Part shown: positions 1 to 10,337 of the stretch, piece after piece
How positions within the stretch are numbered: position 1 is the stretch's first letter
How the letters are laid out: every line of letters begins with the position of its first letter
Assembly (NCBI GenBank): GCA_964030475.1
Contig: CAXIPT010000009.1
Location: forward strand, 2,691,731-2,755,730
Reading direction: 5' to 3'
From: Tethya wilhelma
Lineage: Eukaryota; Porifera; Demospongiae; Tethyida; Tethyidae
Length of the DNA stretch: 64,000 nt
Notes under the pieces: model-generated
Told to the model about the DNA's origin: nothing
Seen by the model: only the letters and a program-made list of their open reading frames with translations
Database searches by the model: none
Made by a program: the position numbers and the translations under genes

Positions 1-16
1 TTGAGGGGGAGCACCA

Positions 17-108
17 GGGGAATAACCTTCATGCCATTAGGGTCAAAGTATGTTTCTGAGGATACTGCATAATCACAGTTTCAGTAGCCAATCAGATTCG
101 TAGTTAAA
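17..108 (+). promoter_or_regulatory. Conserved 5' leader block and TATA box of the OB-fold gene
   Basis: This stretch aligns at roughly 80 percent by eye with 10037-10128, which lies ahead of the other intronless gene of the window. The shared core reads ATTAGGGTCAAAGTATGTTT. A CCAAT-type box (GCCAATCAG) lies near 87-96 and a TATA-like TATATAAGG lies near 136-144, about 100 bases ahead of the ATG at 243. The arrangement looks like a TATA-type promoter. The block could instead be part of a mobile repeat that carries the gene. Confidence 0.5.
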
Positions 109-242
109 AATGATGTAATCATCCTGTCTCTCTCTTATATAAGGAAGCTAGGCTTGCAAATTACTTCCATCCAGCTAAATTCTGAAAAATTTCAAGCTCA
201 TCTTTTTAGCTAATTAATTAATTCTTTCCTGCACTCAGCTAA

Positions 243-1013
243 ATGGGTACAAAACGACCTCGAGATAAAGCAGACTCTAATTTTGAAGATGTGTCTTTCG
301 TTGAACAACCTTCTCCTAGTGCAAATGTTTCTGGAGTTATCAAGGTCCTTTCATCCCGCATGATGAAAGCAAAAAGTGGAGTACCATACTTTAGTGGGAA
401 AATTTCTGGTAAAAGTGGAAAGCCAAAAGTTATATTTGGGTTTGGAGATGAACAATACAAAAAGTTGCGAGATCATCATGTGAGCGGAAAACCTGTGTAT
501 ATCTCTAATTGTAAGGTGAAACGGGATGATGTAAATGGAGGAGTGGAGATAAAAGTGAATGAGGAAACAGACATTGCAGAATCATCAAATGCAGATCAGT
601 TAGCCGCTGCAGATATCAAAAAACTGAAAGCTGAAATTATTCATGAATCTAAAAATGATTCCAGGGCTATACACGTTGAAAACGTCAGTGTTGTTGGTGT
701 GAAGAATTTTGATAATTATAGCTGCTGTGATTGTGGTAAAGTCACCAATTTCCATATCAAACACGAAGAGCTGGTCCAGTGCACAGATTGCATGATGGTG
801 CAGCTCAAGTCCAGTTGCAAAAAGCGCAAAATTGAACTTGTAGTTGAATTAGGCAGAGGTCACATGAAGACCTTTGATGCAGAATTGGCTAACTTAGCAG
901 AAATTGCTAACATGGGTACAACTGGAGAGATAACCGAGAAAGACCTCCTGAAGGCACCATCATTTTCTATGTCCTATTGTGGCAGAGAAATAACTTCTGT
1001 TGATCGTATATAG
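243..1013 (+). CDS. Intronless OB-fold / zinc-ribbon (RPA-like) protein, 256 aa
   Basis: A single open frame of 256 residues starts at an ATG about 100 bases after a TATA-like box and ends in TAG. Residues about 28-115 have the alternating pattern of an RPA-type OB fold, with segments such as GVPYFSGKISGK and GKPVYISNCKVK. Residues about 160-185 contain CxxC (CCDC) and, 15 residues later, a second CxxC (CTDC), which is a zinc ribbon. RPA70-like single-stranded DNA-binding proteins combine these folds, and animal Helitron-type transposons also carry RPA-like genes, so the gene may be of mobile-element origin. Biochemical role is inferred only. It converges on the broken sushi gene copy downstream, and its 5' leader is shared with the exonuclease-fold gene at 10338. 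Confidence 0.7.
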   Translation: MGTKRPRDKADSNFEDVSFVEQPSPSANVSGVIKVLSSRMMKAKSGVPYFSGKISGKSGKPKVIFGFGDEQYKKLRDHHVSGKPVYISNCKVKRDDVNGGVEIKVNEETDIAESSNADQLAAADIKKLKAEIIHESKNDSRAIHVENVSVVGVKNFDNYSCCDCGKVTNFHIKHEELVQCTDCMMVQLKSSCKKRKIELVVELGRGHMKTFDAELANLAEIANMGTTGEITEKDLLKAPSFSMSYCGREITSVDRI

Positions 1014-1199
1014 CAACACTGAATAATATACTTTAGAATTAGAAACATGTTACAAAATAATATTACATTTGTAATAATTAGTATATTATAGTTACAACTG
1101 AAATAGTTAGAGTGTGATCGATTTCCCCCATGCATTTGCAGATTGTTCTAATAAAAGTGTGCAATATTCAATATTAAATTGTAAAATGTAGAAATAGTT

Positions 1200-3063
1200 T
1201 TCTACAAGAACTGCATTCAGCTTGATTGTGCATTATCTTCAGTCGATGAGTTCCTGACTTTATCCCCTCCATTTCCACCGGTACCACTGGCTCATTACCT
1301 ATGGATACATGCATTGTGTTGATATATAACAACATAATTGTGCTCAAGATTTGTTTAATTTTTGTGTGGATTTTACTATAATCATGTTGTCTGATAAGTG
1401 CATGGTGTACCCATGCATGGTTGTGGTATAGCCATGCATAGAATGATTTGACAATTAGTGTGTTAACATAGTACAGTCTACAATACTCAGTGTCAGTTAA
1501 GCTACACTCTCTGGGCTTGATCAATTAATTAGCTTACAATCAAATCCAGGATCGTTGTCCAACTTGCAACGGTATGCTCTAGCTGCTGGTCGTCCAGCAA
1601 ACTCCACCCTAATGCTATCACCATCGACTGTGAGTCCCTTATTAATGAGATGAAGATCACAGAAGTCAGGATTGGAACTCAACTCAAACACCCTTCCCAC
1701 AGTATATAACAGTCTCATCTTGCCAGTTAGATGCTGTGATTTCCAAATTGTGCACACCTGGCTCAACATCAGTGAAGGTCATTGACCCAGAAGAGCGAGA
1801 CTGAACTATAATGAAACAATTACAATAATTACTATCACAACTTTACAGGTTTGCATTTTTGGAAGTAAAATAGACCATGCAATAATAATAATGATAAAGC
1901 TCTTAGTATTGAAATAACAATTCACTGTTCAACTTACAGTCTTCCTCAATAGCTTTGTCGTCAAGTTTACACACAACGTTATCAGTATCTCCTTTAATCT
2001 CAAACTCCACAGAGACTGTTCTCTCACCCACCCTCAGGCTGTTGTTCACCAACCCAACTTCAAGAGGCTCCCCTAGCACTGAACAGTGTATGTAAAAAAA
2101 AAAAGTGCTTGTATTCATTGTGTAGCAGTTATATATCAGCTAGAGTGCCAAAAGAGCTATACTAGCACTGAATGCTTACTCCAACATTGTGGTTCTGTGT
2201 CCCTCCATTCACCGCTTATCAAACATGTTCATGTAGCAGCACCATTGAGAACAAATCCTGCTGCGCATGCATGAACAAGTGTACCTGGCTTCAGAGTTCA
2301 GAATTCGTAGCCCAACTGACACCATGCCATTTGCAGGATTCATTAGTGCTGGGCACACTACCACTGAGGAACAGAGGCAAAGCAAACAACCCATGCTTGC
2401 TTAGAATAACTCGATTGAAGTAACAGCTTACACACACAAATAGGTTCGTTCCCTGTCCATTCTCCTGTTTGACTATCACAGACTCTCTCCATGTCTCCTT
2501 CAAATCTGAAGCCATTGTTGCAAGTGTAAACAGCAACAGAATTAGCATTGCAATCAGGTAGAGAGACTGATCCATCTTGGGGATCACTCAGCTGTGGACA
2601 CTGGAGCACTACAATTGCAAGTTCAAGAAAAACAAGGCAGCGTACAATGGACATTAGTATATAGTACCCACAGGTCAATATGGATCAAACAATATTCAAA
2701 CAAAGAACTACCAAAAATAGTTATTCGCTTGTCACAAATTTAGTGAAATGTGTACATCTGTATTGTACTAAGGTTGCCAGGTATCCAAACACATCGCATG
2801 CATACATTGTATGAGCACTGAATTGTAAATAGCTAGTGACCTTCACAAGTAGGATCATTCCGATCCATGTTCCATCTAGGGAGCACGTTCTCCTATTGTC
2901 AACAAGGCCAGACAAAATAAAGCCCAGGTCACACGATTAGGAGGCTATATGGAGCCAATATTGCCGGGTTGGCATTTGTGAGCACCAGGTTTCCATTGCC
3001 AGGGATGGTGGTGAGAGGACTGAACAGTTCAGACCGTGCCAAGTGCTACAATTTGAAGTATCA
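1200..3063 (-). pseudogene. Broken duplicate of the 3' end of the Calx-beta/sushi/Ig-like gene
   Basis: This segment parallels 11740-13442 exon by exon on the minus strand: a terminal Ig-like exon, the exon with SSNPDF and CKLDNDPGFDC, the EPLEV exon and three sushi exons. Against the other copy it carries length changes that break the frame: plus 7 bases near 1700-1712 (next to LLYTVGRVFEL), about plus 10 near 2264-2280, and minus 1 near 2860 in the most upstream sushi exon, which also has other indels near 2940-3000. Homology stops at about 3063, just before a miniature transposon, and there are no Calx-beta exons or start. The simplest reading is a duplicated, decaying 3' fragment. Some exons stay open, so residual splicing cannot be excluded. 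Confidence 0.75.
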
Positions 3064-3156
3064 CTGTATTAAAAATACTTAGATATGTAATCATTTTACG
3101 TCAAGAAAAGTATATGCATGGGAACCTCTCTCTGACAGGTCTTCAAAAATACTATT

Positions 3157-3545
3157 ACAAGTAGTAAAAATTTTCAAAAAATAAGCAGTGTAGGAATGGG
3201 CAGTGCTGTAAAAAGTATTGGAACAAGGAATGGTCTCAATTTCGGCACATGACTACTTCATTTTCATTTTTGATCCCTCATAGCTAATTGTAAATGGTTC
3301 AAAGAATGATCGATATCTGTACTTAAATAGCTCACATTTTAATGGTTCAGATTCCTGCCAATCCTATATCATTTGGCTAAAAAGTAGAATAAAGTATAGC
3401 AGGCAGGATTAGATTACCAGCCAAGACTTGGGCACAAAAAATGAAGTAGTCATGTGCCGAAATTGAGACCATTCCTTGTTCCAATACTTTTTACAGCACT
3501 GCCCATTCCTACACTGCTTATTTTTTGAAAATTTTTACTACTTGT
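3157..3545. mobile_element. MITE family A, copy 1 (389 bp, 108-bp terminal inverted repeats)
   Basis: The first 108 bases (from ACAAGTAGTAAAAATTTT) are repeated in inverse orientation as the last 108 bases (3438-3545), nearly perfectly. The 170-base interior has no coding potential. Further copies lie at about 22694-23046 and 63604-64000. Long inverted ends with no coding capacity mark a non-autonomous DNA transposon or fold-back element. No clear target duplication could be read at the edges. Confidence 0.9.
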
Positions 3546-4429
3546 TCATTCACTTTTTTTAACACTACAGTGAGGAGACTATCAGAGACTGGTTAGTCCC
3601 TACAAAAAGCTTGAGTAATCTGAGTAGAAGCTACATTGTCTGCTAAAGCAGCTAATGCGCATGCGCATTAAAATGCCACGTGGATAATTAATGACCTTTG
3701 AACTCTACAGGAAAATGGCTACATTGAAGTACATGAATTTATACTCTCAGTTTCAAAGCTTTCTAGTTTTTGTTCAGGTTTATTTGTGATTAAAACGAGT
3801 ATCAAGGAATGTAGTACCTATGAAAAGGAGTTACTTTGTGCTGTCAAAATTGGCTCAACACATTCTGGTTCTCTGGAAATGCTTTTCAAGTAAGTCAGTT
3901 AGGAAGTACGTACGTACGTAAGTTAGAAGAACAAAAATGGCACTATGGTGGCTTCCCACTAGCTCTCTCTACGAGTGCTGAGGAAAGTTTCTGTGAGTTT
4001 TAGACAGTGCATGCAATTGGTAATCTGTCATTGAGAGCCTCTGAGCAAGTTTGAAGACTTAATTTTGTTTTGCTAGATTTTTATGATCATAAACATTTTG
4101 TATTGTGTCTATGGGACATTCGGCCCATTCCTACTATACGTACTACCGTACGTATGATATCGATTTAGTTCATTAAAATGAATGGCACAACCTCAAGTTC
4201 TCCAGTAGTCTCAGTCCATGGCCAGCCACTCTCTCACCAGTTGTGATCATGAATTATTTAATTACCGTCTTGGCAATTCTGTGGATTGCTGTTACAGCAA
4301 TTTTCTTTAGTTTGTGCATTATGGTCGTTAACACTTCACCGTGATGAGTCTGGATGAGTCCAGTCATTGTTAGTTGGTAAAGATCACCATCAATACTTAG
4401 TAAGTCTCCCATGTCAAAGTACATGAATC
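3546..4429. other. Intergenic stretch, no gene seen
   Basis: No coding signal is visible. The stretch holds a perfect 12-base palindrome TGCGCATGCGCA at 3656-3667 (NRF1-type) and a short CGTA-rich tract near 3907-3921. It may contain the promoter of the acyltransferase-like gene that begins at 4430. Confidence 0.4.
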
Positions 4430-6650
4430 ATGGTCACAGTATTTAGCATTGTGGAGAGGAAGGAATTAGAAGAACTTGAAGCCAAGTTGAAGGATGTCAA
4501 TGATCCAGAAACAAACAATGTAAGTTCTCAATTCAGCTGGGTAGTAATAAAGGGTCACTATTGACTAGACTGTGGTTGTGAGAAAGTGCCCCAGTCATGT
4601 GCTATCATGAATTGCGCTGCCAGGGGACCTTTGAACTTCAAACTATATAGAAAATATATAGCTATCGAGCCAAACTAGCCTAGGCTAACAAATTAGCTAT
4701 ATAGGCACCTCAATCCTTAGCCTGCCTTCAACCCAGTTCCCTCCCATGCATGTGGAAAGACTTCAGATAGTTGGTCAGCTTCACTGAGCCCTCATTCCAG
4801 TCACTGTTTGCTCTAGTCTGGCTGGCCAGACTTTTTGCAAGGGAAAAGAAGAGTCTGGGGTCATCTATACCGATTTGTAACAATGTCCAAAATCTGGACA
4901 TGACCAATCAGAGTATACAGTGTGCATGGTTAAACGTAACATATTTCTATGTTCATATGTACACGTGCAAAGTAAAAACGCCACATCTGTTAGAGCTAGA
5001 ACAGACTAGAAACAGCTCTTCAGACAGCACTACTCTTTTTCTCCCTGCTATTCGAAGCTCAAAGTTGAGCAACAAGTTGTCTTGATAGTAAAAACCTCTT
5101 TGTAAATCTTCCAAGTCGATATAGAAACACTTTATGGTCCCTTGGAGTGCAATCAGCGGAGACTCTACAGTGACTATTAGCTCTCTTCGTTCCATACAGT
5201 CCGTCAAGGAAAGATCGAACCTAGCCGAGATGGGTCTTGGATGGATCTCAACGACATTCAGCACCTCCAGTACAGTAGTATATAGCGCGCAAAGCACGTT
5301 ACACGCATGTACTATGTCACTGAATGAACAATGAATATCATTACATGGGACTGTACGTGATAAAATTACATTTCACTGTTACAAATCAGTATATATGCAT
5401 GCGGATGTCCCCAGACTCTTCTTTTCCTTTGCACAGGATCTGACCAGCCAGACTATGTTCACCCATGCATGGTCTATGAAACCTTTCTGCTATACAGTAC
5501 CCACGCATGCATTGATTATGATCAAGACAACTGCACGATGTTTGCTATAGGTGACTGGATGTCTCAACAGGTTGAGAAGAGGTCAAATTAGCGGCAACAT
5601 CTTTACAGATCAATGGCCAAATGTCTCTGCTGTTGTTTGTCAAATAACTAAACCAAGGTATATTGGAGATAAGGTGAGATTATGCATACATCCAAAGCCG
5701 TGCATACTGTCTTCAGCTTTTAGGACCAGCTATTGTTTTCAATAATAATTATTATGGTTTGCATACTAGCTAATATCAAGCTGAAAATTTGAGTGATATA
5801 ATTAAACATCCTACTATATATGGAATTGATGTAATCATTTTTGTATTGTTTCAGGTGTTCCTTGTTTACTGTTTTGCTTCGTCAGATAGTGCACTTGTTG
5901 ATGTACTCAAAGGTGCTGGACTTGTACAGCCTGGAATGAAATTTGGTAACTAAATGAATGTGGTCAACTGTGAAAAATCCTGACTTATGCATGCATACAT
6001 GCATACATGACTATACAGGTGTAGCTAAGCACCACTCAGACGCCATACTTAAAGAGTTTCCTAGTCTAAAAGTTACTTTTGAAGGAACACGATATTACCT
6101 ACCAGGACCATTGAGAGAAAACAACACACTCAAGTATGTGTATATGTTTCACCGATTTATGTTATACAGTATAATTGTGATGAATAATAATATATAATAG
6201 TAATAACAACGACTCATTCTTTCTCTTGTTTGTAGACTATGTTCAAGTGAATTTTTTCTGGCCAAGTTGTCACCATCTCAAGAGCATGCAGAATTTCTAG
6301 CTTCTCACTGGAAGTACATGAAAGATGGAGTAGAAAAGACGACATTCTTTAAAGATTTGATTGAAACTGGTCACTCATGTGGAGTTTTCAAGACTACTGA
6401 TAGGAGTACACCAGTAGCATGGGCACTGCAATACACTTTTGGAACTATAGGACATGTTTTTACTCTCCCTGAGTACAGACACAGAGGACTGGCAAGTGTG
6501 GTAGTGAGTGAACTCTGTAAGCTGATTACTGCTGATGGATTGACTCCAACTTTGACGGTTGAGGTGGGTAACCCTGTGTGTGGTCTGTTTGTGAATCTAG
6601 GGTTTGTACCATCTGGTTATCAGTACAATTACATTGATTTTCAAAATTAA
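4430..6650 (+). CDS. Glycine N-acyltransferase-like protein (GNAT fold), five exons, ~277 aa
   Basis: Five exons join in frame with GT-AG borders: 4430-4519, 5551-5673, 5855-5945, 6019-6133 and 6236-6650, giving about 277 residues (vertebrate GLYAT proteins are about 295). The N-terminal half carries the GLYAT pattern in which a DQWPNVSAVVCQ segment follows a short hydrophobic strand. The C-terminal exon has the acetyl-CoA-binding region with LPEYRHRGLASVVVSEL and ends near VNLGFVPSGY. The family transfers acyl groups from acyl-CoA to glycine or other amines, and the substrate here is unknown. The start at 4430 is the only ATG that leads openly into exon 1 (EELEAKLKDV). Intron 1 is long because it holds a 638-bp transposon. 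Confidence 0.85.
4816..5453. mobile_element. TA-flanked DNA transposon with ~70-bp inverted ends, inside intron 1 of the acyltransferase-like gene
   Basis: The left end starts GTCTGGCTGGCCAGAC and the right end finishes with its imperfect inverse. Similarity continues inward for about 70 bases on each side, including GATTTGTAACA. Both ends are flanked by the dinucleotide TA (4814-4815 and 5454-5455), the target duplication of Tc1/mariner-type elements. At 638 bp it is too short to encode a transposase. It contains a minus-strand open frame, listed separately. Confidence 0.8.
4953..5297 (-). CDS. 114-aa open frame inside the TA-flanked transposon, unrecognised
   Basis: An uninterrupted minus-strand frame of 114 residues fills the interior of the 638-bp element. 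It alternates hydrophobic and charged residues in a protein-like way (ELIVTVESPLIALQG, LLLNFELRIAGRKRVV) and is not low complexity. I do not recognise the family. It could be a captured host exon, a relic of a transposon protein, or a chance frame. There is no sign of promoter or splice sites. Confidence 0.3.
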   Translation of the reverse strand: MLCALYTTVLEVLNVVEIHPRPISARFDLSLTDCMERRELIVTVESPLIALQGTIKCFYIDLEDLQRGFYYQDNLLLNFELRIAGRKRVVLSEELFLVCSSSNRCGVFTLHVYI

Positions 6651-7140
6651 TTCGAACAATGAATTTTCAATGTCATGACTGTGATAATGTACAGTTACAA
6701 TAATTTTAAAAGTTAGAAGTTACGATTTTGAAGTTTAAATAATACAATGTCATATTATAATTATATTGACTGTATCTGTAGTTGCACAGGAATGACTACT
6801 TTCTACGTGTTGCTTTTTTGAATCTGAGTAAGGAATAATATACATTCAAACATTGTGGTATTCATAATTATACCTTACATACATGTGCATGAAACTGTTA
6901 AAAGTTAAGAATTGTCATTGTATCCTTGAAATCGACATAGTCACTTATACTAGCCTTGCAAATTGGTATTGGTTTTAATCCTCAGCCTGCTGTCACTAGC
7001 TTTTTTCATATTCAATATTCCATGAGGACATGTGCATGCTTGCGTATAAGCATGCGTATAAGCAGTTTCGTATTTTGAAGATTGAGTAATTTGTCAGATT
7101 TTGCCTATGAATTTTTTTACCTGCATGCCATGGAGCTATA
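6651..7140. other. 3' flank of the acyltransferase-like gene, nothing recognised
   Basis: AT-rich sequence without coding signal. It probably includes the 3' UTR of the upstream gene; no clear polyadenylation cluster stands out. Confidence 0.3.
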
Positions 7141-9390
7141 CAATGCTTCTAAACCAGCAATTGCATGAGTTTGATCACCACATGGCCTTAAGGGAGGACT
7201 CTGGACAGCCCCTAAGCCATAATGTCCAGATCCATGGATAGTCTCTCAACTATCACTAGCCATGGAGTAGTTTATCAATCCCATGTTTTACCTGTATAAT
7301 TATTATATGGAATCTCTTCAGAAGCTTGCCTGATGAGATGACAAGTATATAATCATGCAAGCTTACTGTAGTAATCTAGCAATGTTCTTCATCTGCATGG
7401 TTGAAATCTTTATCATCAAAGTCTTTTACTGTTGGTGTTGTTTACATCTGCTATGATTTTGTAAAGTTGTGCTGCAACACTGTTTAAAATTATTTTTTTT
7501 ATTATTCTTTTGGATGCCATACTGAGTGTAGCTATCTATGCACTTCAAAACTACCATGAGTCTGAAGGTTAGAGCATGAATAGTCATTTTTATACCTTTG
7601 GTGAGATGTCATATGAATATGCTAATTAGTACAAGCAAATTATTTTATAAATTATACGAAGTAAAGAGTTCATTTTTGCATCAATTTTTGGCCAAGATCT
7701 AACATGATATATATTTAGGCAGACATCTTATCGTTCTGTCAAAAAAAGGGCCAGATGGAGGTTCTCAAAAAGGGGCAACCAAGACGGACACTTTGCTGAG
7801 AGCTTTTCAGCTCTGTAAAACTTTTTGTATTTAAAGCAGAAAAAATTATGTCTCAATGTCAAGCCTAAAATATCATATAGCCCTGCAACAAATAAAGCTT
7901 TTTTTGTTTAACCAGGTAACCAAGCTTTCAAAAGTGATCCTATTACTTTATAGCCTAAGAACTCCTGCACCTACGTAGCAAGTTTCAAGCTTATTAATTT
8001 TTATGAAGGACAAGAAAACGTTCTAAACCCTTCTATCAGGATCATCAGCTATAGTGCGTAATGGAATATTCATATATTCGGGCAATAAAATTAACATTAA
8101 CTTTGGCGATTTGGAGAAATTTGGCAATTTTGCCAAAATAAAATCAGCGTTCTGGATAGCACAGTACTCAGTCTAAAGACCGTCTGCAAAATGGCAAGGG
8201 AGGACTCTGGACAGCCCCTAAGCTTTTAACATCCAGAACCATTGATATAGTTGAGAACACTGACAGTGTCTCAAGTTATCATTTAGCCAGTATAGTCTTT
8301 AAACTGATGAAACTGTATAGCTACCATAATTATAATAAAAGCAAACTAGTTTTCAAATCCTGTGCATCAGATTGAACTTTGCCTGGTCAGATATAGCTCC
8401 TGTATGTAATTTTGCTAACTTATACCTGGTTATTATTGATGATGCATGTCTGCAGTTGAAATCTTCTGTACTGGAGTCTTTTTCTGTGAACTTATTTTGT
8501 TGTGTAAATGTTTCGCAATAATAATAATAGTATATACAATGTCATGTAATGACCTTAATTTACAACAAATTAGATGTAAATTAATTCAACTTCAACAATA
8601 TGCATATTACAGTAAAGGGTGCCAATTAAATCAATAAGAGGTACCAAATTTTAGAAGACAATACCGTATAGCCGGAAATATTGACGGGGATTTTAATTTG
8701 ACGGTTTGACGGTCAAAGTCCAAATCGTCAAATTTTAATTCGCCAATATTTTGGGCGCCGTATATGAATGTATTATGTGCACTAGCAAATCGTCAAATTT
8801 AAATTCGTCAATATTTTTATTTTACGTTCTGCGGAGCAAACCGTCAAATTTTTTGACCGTCAATATTTCCGGCTATACGGTATACTGATTATTACAAATG
8901 GCTTGTATATACCCTCTAAAACTAGTCAGAGCATCAAACATTCTGGACTAAACCATGCAGCATTAAATTCCATGAGTTTCTCTCACACCACATGGCTTTA
9001 AGGGAGGACTCTGGACAGCCCCTAAGCTGTAATGTCCAGAACCATTGATAGTCTCTCAACTATCATTAGCCAGTAGTCTCTCAAACTCATGAAACTCAGA
9101 ACCTTGCCTGCATGGTGAGCATCACTAATGATTCATAATATATGTATGACCCACCATGGAAATAGAGTCACTCATATCCATGAAAGCTCTGCAGTGAGTA
9201 AGGCTGTCACTATAGCTGCGTGGTTCTTGAGAATGACTTATAGTTATACTGAGAAGAGTTTGCATGAACTGCCCTGTGGACAGCCCTAAGCTGTCATGTC
9301 CAAAATCATAGATAGTCTCTCAACTATCACTAGCCAGTATCAAACTCATGAAACTATGTCATCTCATCAAAACCTTACGAGATGACATCT
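7141..9390. repeat. Four divergent copies of one repeat (7.1-9.4 kb)
   Basis: Four blocks share the core GGGAGGACTCTGGACAGCCC followed by TAAG, AATGTCCAGA and GTCTCTCAACTATCA. They lie near 7165-7270, 8190-8300, 8970-9090 and 9250-9350. Weaker similarity continues for another 150-200 bases after each (GATGAGATGAC, GTTCTTCAT). Copies diverge by substitutions and indels, so the array is old. No coding capacity is visible. Confidence 0.7.
8662..8882. mobile_element. Palindromic MITE family B (~221 bp)
   Basis: The ends TACCGTATAGCCGGAAATAT and its exact inverse bracket an interior full of GTCAAATTTT / AAAATTTGAC sub-repeats, so the whole element can fold on itself. It does not code. Similar ends occur at 19497-19560 and, more diverged, at 39182-39365. 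Confidence 0.75.
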
Positions 9391-9631
9391 GTAATATCAA
9401 ACTTACTGTGATAATGTTTTGAGCTGCTGCATGACCATGCAAGTTCTTCATTCAGTTGAATCCATCAGCATTCAAACTCTTTACTACCTTACTGTAACCT
9501 TTAAAACTACATTTAGAACTGGGTTAAGTATATGTTCAGAACTGGGTATTTATACCAACACACCTATGTTGAAGTGGATCAATCTGATTGGTCAGAGTGC
9601 AATGATGTCACTCACTACAGTATGCAATTTG

Positions 9632-9960
9632 GGAGATCCCCTGGTGTTGTCCCCCAATGAATCCCATTGAGGGTTGCACATACAAACACCCACATGCAAT
9701 GAATAGCAATTGTGAATACCTACAAAACGCCCACATGCAATGAATAGCAATTATGAATACATACAAAACACCCACAATGAGAGATCCCCTGGTGTTGTCC
9801 CCCAATGAATCCCATTGAGGGTGCACAAACAACCTTATGAATACCTACAAACACCCACATGCAATGAATAGCAATTATGCATGAATACCTACAAAACACC
9901 CACATGCAATGAATAGCAATTATGAATACCTACAAAGCACCCACAATAAGAGATCCCCTG
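9632..9960. repeat. Minisatellite of two interleaved units
   Basis: One unit (GAGATCCCCTGGTGTTGTCC followed by CCAATGAATCCCATTGAGGG) and another (ACACCCACATGCAATGAATA followed by GCAATTATGAATACCTAC) alternate several times. Copies are near-identical, which points to recent tandem expansion. No gene is seen. Confidence 0.75.
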
Positions 9961-10036
9961 GTATTGCCCCACATAAATAGCACAAACAACACATGAATGT
10001 CATCACTGTCTGCTGACTCACAACATCACATGATGG

Positions 10037-10128
10037 GGCTTTACCTGGGGAACAACCTTCATTTCATTAGGGTCAAAGTATGTTTCCATGGATACTCATA
10101 TCCTTAGTTTGATGGTCTAATCAGATTT
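10037..10128 (+). promoter_or_regulatory. Conserved 5' leader block of the exonuclease-fold gene
   Basis: This block aligns with 17-108 at roughly 80 percent by eye and includes ATTAGGGTCAAAGTATGTTT. A TATA-like CTATAAAATAGG lies near 10258-10269, about 70 bases before the ATG. The block with a downstream TATA box is the only non-genic similarity between the 5' ends of the two intronless genes. Confidence 0.5.
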
Positions 10129-10337
10129 GTAATTTTAGTATTATGACGCTCACATGATCTGAATAAACTCCACCCACTGATCAATGATATAACTCAATTC
10201 CTATGTATTCTGTACTTTTTAAAAGGAAGTGATGTAATTAAAACTTTTTGAAACTGCCTATAAAATAGGCTAAACTTATTAAAATTCTTCACTTTTCAAC
10301 TCTGTTTGGAGCTAACAATTTGCACCTGATCGTAACT

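Noticed and set aside
4771..5085. Plus-strand frame over the left part of the TA-flanked transposon
   Set aside because: It starts outside the element and crosses its end and interior without domain-like composition; it is a shadow of the repeat.
9608..9905. Repetitive minus-strand frames (GGQHQGIS, IIAIHCMW)
   Set aside because: They arise from the minisatellite at 9632-9960, which happens to lack stops.
9632..9960. CRISPR-like array
   Set aside because: The repeats are interleaved tandem units without unique spacers, in an animal genome.
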